Shown in pieces: positions 57,633-64,000 of a DNA stretch of 64,000 nucleotides. Numbering within the stretch: position 1 is the first letter of the stretch; each line of letters begins with the position of its first letter. A program made the position numbers and the translations under genes. The notes under the pieces are model-generated. The model made no database searches and had not been told where the DNA came from. It was given only the letters and a program-made list of their open reading frames with translations. The stretch comes from DATBGO01 sp050011895 (GTDB lineage Bacteria > Actinomycetota > Actinomycetes > Streptosporangiales > Streptosporangiaceae): the NCBI GenBank assembly GCA_050011895.1, contig JBEKIF010000020.1:1-64000 (forward strand), read 5' to 3'.

Positions 57633-59066
57633 TCATTGGTGGTGGTGCTCCTCCGCCAGCACCTTGTCGTGTTCGTGCGGGTCGTGATGGTGGTCACCTG
57701 GCTCGCCGGGGATCTCGCCGAACTCGGCTTCGGCCTCTGGCTCCTCCATCGGGTAGGCCACCTCGCCGTGGACGAGGATGTCGCCGGCCCGCAGCTCGTT
57801 GTCAGGCATCCGCAGCTTCATGAACAGCCCGATGCCGCGCAGCAGCAGGAACGTCACCAGGCCATCCCAGACGATCACGGTGAGCGCCGCGCCCGCCTGG
57901 ATCAGCAACTGCTTCGGGTGACCGTAGAACAGGCCGGCGGTCGTGACGTTCGCGTTCTTCCCGAGACCGAGGTAGACGATCATCTTCGGGTCGGCGAGCA
58001 GCCCGACCAGCAGGCCGCCGAACAGCCCGGCGAAGCCGTGCGTATAGACCACCCCGAGGGCATCATCCACCCTGTTGAACGGCCAGACCTTCCGCGGCAG
58101 GTAACTGAACAGCCCCCAGACCGCAGCCGAGGTGACCAGGCCGATGACGATCGCGCCGACGCCGTTGACGTAGCCGGCCGCGGGCGTGATGCCGACCAGG
58201 CCGCAGATCATGCCGTTCACGCCGCCAAGGAAGGTCGGCTTCTTCTCCTTGCCGAACGACATGTCCATGATGATCCAGGTCATCATCGCGACTGCGGTGG
58301 CGAGGTTGGTGTTGACCACGGCCGCGGTGGCGTCGGCGCCCGCGAAGTACGGGTCACCGCCGTTGAAGCCGTTCCAGCCCAGCCACAGGATCCCGGCACC
58401 GACCGCGACGAACAGCAGGTTGTTCGGTACCGCCTTCTCGCGGTCCCGCTGCAGCCGCGGCCCGACCACCGCTGCCGCCACGAAGCCGGAGACGCCTGCC
58501 GCCAGGTGGATCACGTAGCCGCCACTGAAGTCCAGCGCGCCCTTCTGCGCCCAGAAGCCGCCGCCCCAGAGCAGGAACGCGTTGACCGCGTAGGCGAAAG
58601 TGATCCAGAGCGGCACGAAGAGCAGCCAGACCTTGAACTTGATCCGGCCGATCACGCTGCCGATGAACAGGATGGGCGTGATCGCCGCGAACACAAACTG
58701 GAAGTAGACGAGTGAGCCCTCAGGGAACCTGAACTTCGGCATCAGCCCGTTGAGCAGCGGGATGTTGGCTTGCGCCTGCTCGCCACCCGAGCCCACCACG
58801 GTGCCGGGCTTGCCGAGGAAGTCGTAGCTGCCACTATGGATCCACGGCGTCCCGAAGCCCATCTTGAAGGCCCACAGGACCCACACGATCAGGGTCAGCG
58901 CGAAGGCGCTGAACACCATCATCATGGTGTTCACGGCCCATTTGCGCTGCACGATCCCGCCGTACAGGACCGCGAGCGCTGGGATGCTCATCAGGCCGAC
59001 GAGGGTTGCCGCTGTCAACTGCCAGGCGTTGTCGCCGGAACTTAGCCAGCTCGAATAGGGACCCAT
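57633..59066 (-). CDS. amtB: Ammonium transporter AmtB
   Basis: This 477-residue ammonium channel has eleven membrane segments. The conserved pore histidines lie in ALDFSGGYVIHLAAGVSGF and DDALGVVYTHGFAGLFGG, and the family block WNGFNGGDPYF is present. The cytoplasmic tail is extended, acidic and His-rich (GDHHHDPHEHDK), perhaps for metal binding or PII-type regulation. The ATG at 59066 has GGGAGG 5 nt upstream. Two GlnR-type sites lie 65-145 bp before it, which predicts nitrogen control. No glnK/glnD genes follow it here; the ThDP-enzyme gene converges from the other side of a terminator. Confidence 0.96.
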   Translation of the reverse strand: MGPYSSWLSSGDNAWQLTAATLVGLMSIPALAVLYGGIVQRKWAVNTMMMVFSAFALTLIVWVLWAFKMGFGTPWIHSGSYDFLGKPGTVVGSGGEQAQANIPLLNGLMPKFRFPEGSLVYFQFVFAAITPILFIGSVIGRIKFKVWLLFVPLWITFAYAVNAFLLWGGGFWAQKGALDFSGGYVIHLAAGVSGFVAAAVVGPRLQRDREKAVPNNLLFVAVGAGILWLGWNGFNGGDPYFAGADATAAVVNTNLATAVAMMTWIIMDMSFGKEKKPTFLGGVNGMICGLVGITPAAGYVNGVGAIVIGLVTSAAVWGLFSYLPRKVWPFNRVDDALGVVYTHGFAGLFGGLLVGLLADPKMIVYLGLGKNANVTTAGLFYGHPKQLLIQAGAALTVIVWDGLVTFLLLRGIGLFMKLRMPDNELRAGDILVHGEVAYPMEEPEAEAEFGEIPGEPGDHHHDPHEHDKVLAEEHHHQ

Positions 59067-59130
59067 AAAGCCTCCCGGGGGCGGTGCCGCATCGTGTCGG
59101 TCAGGACTGCTCTATGTGTCCCATGGGCGG

Positions 59131-59157
59131 GTTTCGGCCATGTTTCCCGGTTGTTAC
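59131..59157 (-). promoter_or_regulatory. GlnR box upstream of amtB
   Basis: Read toward amtB, the sequence is GTAAC-N6-GAAAC-N6-GAAAC, which matches the actinobacterial GlnR pattern GTNAC-N6-GAAAC with a third half-site in register. It is 65-91 bp before the amtB ATG. GlnR activates ammonium uptake under nitrogen limitation in Streptomyces and Mycobacterium. Confidence 0.85.
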
Positions 59158-59193
59158 GCCGGCGGCAACAGATCTGGTCCCGCGGCTGATTGT

Positions 59194-59209
59194 GTTAACT
59201 TCCCGTTTC
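59194..59209 (-). promoter_or_regulatory. Second GlnR half-site pair upstream of amtB
   Basis: GTTAA-N6-GTTTC on the plus strand (59194-59209) has the same 6-bp spacing as a GlnR site and differs from GTNAC only in its last base. It is 37 bp beyond the main site and may bind a second GlnR dimer. Confidence 0.5.
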
Positions 59210-59372
59210 CTGATGTCCCTGGCGGTGCTGCGACCACTCCCCGGCCGGACTGGCCATCAGCTCCCCATCGGCCCGGGGCCGCAGGTAGGCCGGGCAACGC
59301 GGTACCGCTGAGCAGCCTGACCGGCGTGGTCTCGGCCAAACTTGATGCCCTGCACCGGAGTGCCGGGATATC

Positions 59373-60707
59373 GTGACGCTGATGCACGAACAGGATACTG
59401 GGAGTAATCCAGACGGAACGTCCCACATCGGCCGAGCCACCTTCGGCGACGTGTTCGCGGTCGGCGAGTTCCGCGTGCTATGGATCTGCCAGGTGCTCTC
59501 GGTCCTCGGCGATCAGCTGGCCAGGGTCGCGCTGACGCTGCTGGTCTACGACCGCACTCATTCACCGCTGCTCGCGGCTGTCACTTTTGCGGCGAGCGTG
59601 GTGCCGACCTTCGTCGGCGGGGTCGCCCTGGCGGGTCTCGCCGACCGGCTCCCCCGCCGACGCGTCATGATCACTTGTGATCTGGCCCGAGCCGTGGGCG
59701 TCCTCGCCATGGCTGTGCCGGGAGTGCCGCTGGCTGCATTAGTGGCCCTGCTCTTCACGGTGACCATGATCGGGACACCGTTCACATCCGCGCGCGCGGC
59801 CGTCTATCCGGAAATCCTGTCCGCAGACCGGTACGTGCTCGGCAGCGCCGTGACGCTGACCACCTACCAGCTGGCCCAGGTGATCGGATTCGCGGCCGGC
59901 GGGGCGATCGTCGGGTTCGTCGGCGTGCGCACGTCGCTGCTGGCCGACGCCGCGACGTTCGCCGCATCGGCGCTGTTCATCCGGATCTGGGTAGGTGAGA
60001 GGCCAGCCTCCAGGCCGCCGCAGGAAGACGGCCCGTCACACCTGGCAGACCTGATCGGGGGCGTGCGGCTCGTGTTCGCCCGCCCGGGCTTGCGCACCCC
60101 GATGCTGCTCGGCTGGCTCGCCGCCTTCTATAACGCGCCCGAGGGCGTAGCGGCCCCGCTGGCCCAGTCGCTGCATGCCGGGACTGCGGCCGTCGGGCTG
60201 ATTCTCGCTGCCGCGGCGCTCGGCGCCTCGGTGGGCGCTGTCGCTTTCAGCCGCCTGGTCCGGCCGTCAGCGAGGCTCAGCTGGATGCGCCCGCTGGCCA
60301 TTGCCTCGTGCGCCGTGCTGACCCTGTTCGCGCTGCGGCCCGGCCTGCCGCTCACGCTGGCCATCCTGTTCTGCTCGGGCGTGTTCGACTGCTTCCAGGT
60401 AGCGGCGAGCGCGGCGTTCGTCACCACTGCGCCGGTCGCGCACCGCAGCCAGGCATTCGGCCTTGCTCAGGCAGGAATGAGCCTGGGCCAGGGCACCGCA
60501 ATGATCCTGGCCGGTGCCGCGGCAGAGCACTTCGCATCTGCGACGGTGATCGCGGTGGCTGGCGCACTTGGCACCGTCACCGCAGTAGCGGTCGCTGCCT
60601 CCGGGCCATCCAGGCAGCAGCAGGCGCCGGTGTCCTTATGCGCCGAGCTAATGGATCAACCCGGCTCGCAGGACCTGACGTGCCAGGCGTCCGACAGGCT
60701 CTCCTAG
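59373..60707 (+). CDS. MFS transporter (multidrug-exporter-like)
   Basis: This 444-residue major facilitator has twelve predicted helices. It opens with FAVGEFRVLWICQVLSVLGDQLARVALTLLVYDRTHSPLLA, a pattern of MFS exporters in actinobacteria. Motif A is GLADRLPRRRVMITCDLARA, and the Arg-rich loop near the middle is typical. The start may be GTG at 59373 or ATG at 59382. The last 30 residues are low-complexity and lead into a minisatellite immediately after the stop. Substrate unknown. It diverges from amtB. Confidence 0.88.
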   Translation: MTLMHEQDTGSNPDGTSHIGRATFGDVFAVGEFRVLWICQVLSVLGDQLARVALTLLVYDRTHSPLLAAVTFAASVVPTFVGGVALAGLADRLPRRRVMITCDLARAVGVLAMAVPGVPLAALVALLFTVTMIGTPFTSARAAVYPEILSADRYVLGSAVTLTTYQLAQVIGFAAGGAIVGFVGVRTSLLADAATFAASALFIRIWVGERPASRPPQEDGPSHLADLIGGVRLVFARPGLRTPMLLGWLAAFYNAPEGVAAPLAQSLHAGTAAVGLILAAAALGASVGAVAFSRLVRPSARLSWMRPLAIASCAVLTLFALRPGLPLTLAILFCSGVFDCFQVAASAAFVTTAPVAHRSQAFGLAQAGMSLGQGTAMILAGAAAEHFASATVIAVAGALGTVTAVAVAASGPSRQQQAPVSLCAELMDQPGSQDLTCQASDRLS

Positions 60708-61112
60708 TTAGCTCCAGCCGGTGGTCCTCATCTCCGCCTCCCTCCGCCACGTCCCGGATCATGTGCAGCCCGCGGCCGTAGCCCCGCGGCCGTACCGCGC
60801 CTTCGTGATTAGCTCCAGCCGGTGGTCCTCATCTCCGCCTCCCTCCGCCACGTCCCGGATGATGTGCAGCGCCGCGGCCGTGCCGCGCCTTCGTGATTAG
60901 CTCCAGCCGGTGGTCCTCATCTCCGCCTCCCTCCGCCACGTCCCGGATCATGTGCAGCGCCGCGGCCGTGCCGCGCCTTCGTGATTAGCTCCAGCCGGTG
61001 GTCCTCATCTCCGCCTCCCTCCGCCACGTCCCGGATCATGTGCAGGCCCCGCGGCCGTGCCGCGCCTTCGTGATCAGCTCCAGCCGGTGGTCTTCATCTG
61101 CGCCTCCCTCCG
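60708..61112. repeat. 88-101 bp minisatellite downstream of the MFS gene
   Basis: About 4.4 copies of an 88-101 bp unit start at 60708, 60809, 60897, 60985 and 61074. The unit begins (T/C)AGCTCCAGCCGGTGGTC and ends with the tail CGCGCCTTCGTGA. Copies differ by a few bases; the first carries an additional 13 bp. On the minus strand each copy holds a purine-rich GGAGGGAGG followed by ATG-AGG and a seven-codon frame (MRTTGWS). The repeat fills the whole stretch; no gene is supported inside it. Confidence 0.9.
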
Positions 61113-61399
61113 CTGCGTGACGCATCCTTACATAACCTGCATGTTGCTGATGACACTTTCCCAATTGCAACGTGTGAGACAGTTTCCAGCCATCAATACT
61201 TCACGAACTGGGTTCTAACAGTCGATACTGGCAGAAGAGTACGTTAGGTAATTTAGGGTAACAAGTACAGATTGACAGCATCGAGTGACGCACTATTGAC
61301 AGCGAGTACACTGAATCTGCAAGAATGCGCCCTAAACATTCGCAGATCCTGCCTCAGGCAGCTTCGCCCGGACCCAGCCGGCTCGCCCTGGAGGAGTGT
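61113..61399 (+). promoter_or_regulatory. AT-rich control region of the diguanylate cyclase gene
   Basis: This 287-bp stretch has clearly lower GC than the rest of the window and carries no gene. It has two direct repeats of ATTGACAGC (61271-61279 and 61295-61303), 24 bp apart, each with a -35-like TTGACA. An open frame from 61325 to the chosen start could extend the protein by 25 residues. Confidence 0.45.
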
Positions 61400-62737
61400 A
61401 TGAACGTCGCCCGGCGCAGTGCTCTGCACGGGCGCAGACTTGCTCCCAGGACCTGGGAGATCTGGGACATGCCCCGGTGGCTGGCCGCCTTCGTCGTGCT
61501 GGTCGTAGCGCTCTATGTGGCAGCCATCGGCCGCGCCGCCAATGGCACAGTGCTGCACCTTGGCGATATCGGCTTGTTCTGCCTCCTGCTGGCCTGCAGC
61601 GCCACGACGGTGGAGATGACCCGGCGGGCGGGCGAGAACGTGGGCCTGGTCAAGGACGTCTACGGGGTGTGGGAGCTGCCCGTCGCGATCCTGCTCCCGC
61701 CGGTATACGCGCTGATCGCGCCCATCCCACGGGTTGTATTGTCACAATTGCGCGTCCGGCGGGTGCCCACCTACCGCAGGGTGTTCACCGGCGCCTCGAT
61801 CGGCCTGTCCTACGGCTGCGCCTCGTGGGTCTTCCACTCAGGCCTCCGGACAGCCATCGCCCCGGTGGCAATCCAGGGCGGGCAGACCGCGAAGCTGATC
61901 CTAGCGGTGGCGGCCTGCGGCGCGATCCAATGGGCGGTCAACAACAGCCTGGTACTGCCCGCCGTCAAGGGCGCGCATCCGACGGTCCGGGTCCGCGACA
62001 TGCTTTTCGGCCGTGAGCCGCTCCACAACGACATCACCGAGCTCTGCGTGGCCGTCCTGGTCACGATAGGCGTGGCGATCAGCGTGGTCACCCTCGCGTT
62101 CGCGCTTCCCCTCGTCACCCTGCTGCAGCGGTCCTTCCGGCACGCTCAGCTAGTCAACGACTCGCGGATCGACGGCAAGACCGGCCTGCTCAACGCTGGT
62201 ACCTGGGACCGGGAGGCAGGCGCCGAAGTCGCCCGCGCGCTGCGCACCAGATCCGCTCTGGCCGTGGCCCTGATCGACATCGACAACTTCAAGATGGTCA
62301 ATGACAGTTACGGTCATCTGGCCGGCGACCGCGCCCTGACTGCGGTGGCCAGTACCGTCAAGATCTTCCTGCGGGAATATGACCTGGTCGGCCGCTTCGG
62401 CGGCGAGGAATTCGCCGTGCTGCTCCCGCAGACCAGCGAACTGGATGCGTGGCGTATCGCCGAGCGCATGCGCGCGCAGGTGGCCGAGGTACCCATCGAG
62501 GTCGGCGACAAATCCCGCGCAGAGACCATCACGCTGACTGTCTCGGTAGGCCTGGCGACCATGGACGCCAGCACCAGCGAGCTCACCGACCTGCTGGCGG
62601 CAGCGGACGTCGCCCTGTACCGCGCCAAGCATGCCGGACGGAACCAGGTGCGGATGGCCGGCCGCACCGAAGAGCCGACCGCGACGTGCGCCGGGCCGGC
62701 TGCCCCCCAGGACCAGGGTGACGTCGCGGACCAGTAG
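61400..62737 (+). CDS. Membrane diguanylate cyclase (GGDEF domain)
   Basis: This 445-residue protein has an N-terminal membrane part of about six helices (residues about 23-245), then a short linker and a GGDEF domain (about 255-420). The active-site motif is RFGGEEFAVLLP, with LIDIDNFKMVNDSYGHLAGDRAL for metal and substrate, and an inhibitory I-site REYD exactly five residues before GGEEF. It should make cyclic di-GMP and be product-inhibited. I start it at the ATG at 61400, behind GGAGGAG; an earlier ATG at 61325 lacks a site. No EAL domain is present. Confidence 0.92.
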   Translation: MNVARRSALHGRRLAPRTWEIWDMPRWLAAFVVLVVALYVAAIGRAANGTVLHLGDIGLFCLLLACSATTVEMTRRAGENVGLVKDVYGVWELPVAILLPPVYALIAPIPRVVLSQLRVRRVPTYRRVFTGASIGLSYGCASWVFHSGLRTAIAPVAIQGGQTAKLILAVAACGAIQWAVNNSLVLPAVKGAHPTVRVRDMLFGREPLHNDITELCVAVLVTIGVAISVVTLAFALPLVTLLQRSFRHAQLVNDSRIDGKTGLLNAGTWDREAGAEVARALRTRSALAVALIDIDNFKMVNDSYGHLAGDRALTAVASTVKIFLREYDLVGRFGGEEFAVLLPQTSELDAWRIAERMRAQVAEVPIEVGDKSRAETITLTVSVGLATMDASTSELTDLLAAADVALYRAKHAGRNQVRMAGRTEEPTATCAGPAAPQDQGDVADQ

Positions 62738-62773
62738 GCAGTCCGGCGCGCGGCGCGGACCAGTAGGCAGGCC

Positions 62774-63550
62774 TTACTGCGCGGCCTCCAGGCCCTGCTG
62801 AAGCCGGTTCATGCCGCGCAGCCAGCGGTCGGTCTCGGCCGCCCGGCCCGCGTACAGCTGGGCAACCTCGGGATGCGGCAGGATCAGGAAACGCCCGTCG
62901 GCGATGCCCGCGATGGTGGCGTCGGCGACCGCGTCCGGCTCGATAGCGCTGTCGAACAGCAGCACCTCCCCGGGCGCGCCGCTACTCGCCAGCATCGGGG
63001 TCCGCACCCCCTGCGGGCAGATGGCCTGCACGGTGAGGCCGCGGTGCGAATAGCTGAGTGCCAGCCATTCGGCGAAGGCGAGTGCCGCGTGCTTGGTAGC
63101 CGAATACGGCGCCGACCCCGGCATGGACAGCAGCCCGGCCGCCGACACCGTACAGATCAGGTGCCCGCTGCCGCGCTCCAGCCAGGGCCCGATGAGCAGC
63201 CGCGCCGCGCGGACGTGCGCCATCACGTTGACCTGCCAGCACGCGTCCCAGTCCGCCTCGGCCGAGTCAACGCCGGTCCCCCGGGCGACGCCCGCGTTCG
63301 CGCAGAACAGGTCGATCTCGCCGAGCCGCGAGCGCGCGCCGGAGATCAGCGCGGCGACACCGTCCTCACTGGCGGCGTCGGCCCCGATCGCGGTCGCGCC
63401 GCAGGATTCGGCGACCTGGCCGGCGGCGGTGGCGGCGATGTCGTTGACCACCACGCGCGCGCCCTCGGCCGCGAGCCTGCGTGCCAGTGCCGCGCCGATG
63501 CCGCTGCCCGCGCCGGTCACCACGACTCCGGCCCCGGCGACGGACTTCAT
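62774..63550 (-). CDS. Short-chain dehydrogenase/reductase
   Basis: This 258-residue SDR has the motif TGAGSGIG, VNDIAAT (Asp favours NAD), ANAGVARG, a catalytic Ser/Tyr/Lys in TVSAAGLLSMPGSAPYSATKHAALAF and the ICPQGVRTPM block. Length and cofactor loop are normal. The ATG overlaps the stop of the acyl-CoA dehydrogenase gene (ATGA), so both are in one transcript. It may act on a hydroxyacyl or related intermediate of that pathway; the substrate is unknown. Confidence 0.88.
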   Translation of the reverse strand: MKSVAGAGVVVTGAGSGIGAALARRLAAEGARVVVNDIAATAAGQVAESCGATAIGADAASEDGVAALISGARSRLGEIDLFCANAGVARGTGVDSAEADWDACWQVNVMAHVRAARLLIGPWLERGSGHLICTVSAAGLLSMPGSAPYSATKHAALAFAEWLALSYSHRGLTVQAICPQGVRTPMLASSGAPGEVLLFDSAIEPDAVADATIAGIADGRFLILPHPEVAQLYAGRAAETDRWLRGMNRLQQGLEAAQ

Positions 63551-64000
63551 CGCGCCCTGCTCGCAGTGGCGGCTGGCAAGTCAGCGAGACCTGCCAGCGA
63601 CCCTCGGTGCCAGTCCGGGGTGCCGAAACCGATCGACGAGCTCTTAGCCCTTTTTAGGTAGAGATGCGCCGGATGCTCCCAGGTGAAGCCGATGCCGCCA
63701 TGCAGCTGCACGCATTCCTGCGCGGCGGACACCGCGGCGTCGGAGCAGGCGGCTTTCGCCAGCGCGACGGCGACCGGGCTGTCGGGATCGCCGGCGGCCA
63801 GGCAGGCCGCCGCGTACCTGGACGCGGCCCTGGCCTGCGTCACCAGCACCCAGATGTCAGCGAGCCGGTGCTTGAGCGCCTGGAAGGATCCGACCGGGCG
63901 GGCAAACTGATGCCGCTCCTTGACATAGGCGACGGTCATGTCCAGGCACCGCTCGGCGACGCCCAGCTGCTCGGCGGCCAGTACCGCGGCCCCGGCGGTC
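63547..64000 (-). CDS. Acyl-CoA dehydrogenase, C-terminal part (cut by the window edge)
   Basis: The frame continues beyond 64000, so only the C-terminal 150 residues are visible. VLAAEQLGVAERCLDMTVAYVKERHQFARPVGSFQALKHRLADI and the end VQLHGGIGFTWEHPAHLYLKRAKSS are typical of acyl-CoA dehydrogenases. The equivalent of the GEGTS-type catalytic position is not seen; this branch (FadE-like) may use an alternative base. It heads the operon with the SDR gene, linked by an ATGA overlap. Confidence 0.92.
   Translation of the reverse strand, partial: TAGAAVLAAEQLGVAERCLDMTVAYVKERHQFARPVGSFQALKHRLADIWVLVTQARAASRYAAACLAAGDPDSPVAVALAKAACSDAAVSAAQECVQLHGGIGFTWEHPAHLYLKRAKSSSIGFGTPDWHRGSLAGLADLPAATASRAR

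Noticed and set aside
60577..60762. Minus-strand frame reading through the minisatellite (MIRDVAEGGGDEDHRLEL)
   Set aside because: The unit length (88 bp) changes frame at every copy, so no continuous protein can be encoded; it also runs antisense into the MFS gene.
60708..61112. CRISPR array
   Set aside because: The 88-101 bp units are near-identical along their whole length, without unique spacers.

Overview
The window is about 70% GC with codons ending mostly in G or C, many GTG (and some TTG) starts and dense ATGA/TGATG gene overlaps. It carries several families typical of Actinomycetota: a four-gene conservon, a DUF4193 protein, a GuaB1-type IMPDH paralogue, a FolP2-type pteroate-synthase paralogue, a ferrochelatase with C-terminal cysteines, a mycobacterial-type SOS box and a GlnR box. 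I infer a chromosomal segment of a soil actinomycete, possibly from the Streptosporangiales. No rRNA, CRISPR array or intact mobile element is present.

Layout. (1) 0-2.3 kb is a small accessory strip: a zinc-ribbon-like small gene, a VapC-type toxin with its Phd/YefM-type antitoxin, then a 900-bp scar holding fragments of a transposase, an ABC-2 permease and a tyrosine integrase that abut a CAU-anticodon tRNA. (2) 2.4-7.4 kb is a conservon (sensor kinase, roadblock, DUF742, small GTPase), a membrane signalling module. (3) 7.7-21.9 kb is a transport and catabolic region: two substrate-binding lipoproteins, a complete dipeptide-type ABC transporter (two permeases plus a fused double ATPase), a hydantoinase/dihydropyrimidinase-like amidohydrolase, a PuuE-like deacetylase, a TudS-related desulfidase candidate, SMP-30 lactonase and several oxidoreductases. 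The amide-ring enzymes and the transporter suggest uptake and opening of a cyclic amide, perhaps a pyrimidine, hydantoin or ureide. (4) 22-27.4 kb holds an acyl-CoA dehydrogenase, an FHA protein, a repeat-rich acidic protein, a PAP2-type membrane enzyme and a DNA-alkylation-repair pair: alkB behind an SOS box, facing an AlkZ/HTH_42-type protein.

(5) 27.4-34.2 kb is sugar metabolism (xylA, xylB, galK) with an aldo/keto reductase and a YtcJ-type amidohydrolase. (6) 34.2-38.3 kb is a surface pair (DUF916-like membrane protein and WxL-like secreted protein) behind a structured leader, a DUF4193 gene and a membrane-anchored pseudokinase. (7) 38.4-47.9 kb is mostly housekeeping: inositol-phosphatase, ferrochelatase, lytic transglycosylase, MFS exporter, TetR regulator, folP2-like and guaB1 divergently arranged, and a D,D-carboxypeptidase. 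(8) 47.9-53.9 kb is a two-component system followed by a tightly overlapped five-gene operon: a His-rich anchored protein, a ferric-reductase-like membrane protein, a NuoF-like SLBB/Fe-S protein, a [3Fe-4S] ferredoxin and a cytochrome-b-like membrane protein. I read it as a transmembrane electron-transfer system and the best candidate for an undescribed system here.

(9) 54-60.7 kb carries an envelope protein, an alpha/beta hydrolase, a ThDP-dependent enzyme with a coupled 29-codon leader and an in-frame palindromic insertion, a strong shared terminator, a GlnR-controlled amtB and a second MFS exporter. (10) 60.7-64 kb has an 88-101 bp minisatellite, an AT-rich promoter region, a diguanylate cyclase and the start of an SDR/acyl-CoA dehydrogenase operon that runs off the window.

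Two themes recur. A TANNNT hexamer lies 6-7 nt before several start codons, which predicts leaderless mRNAs. In-frame minisatellite expansions occur in many coding regions.
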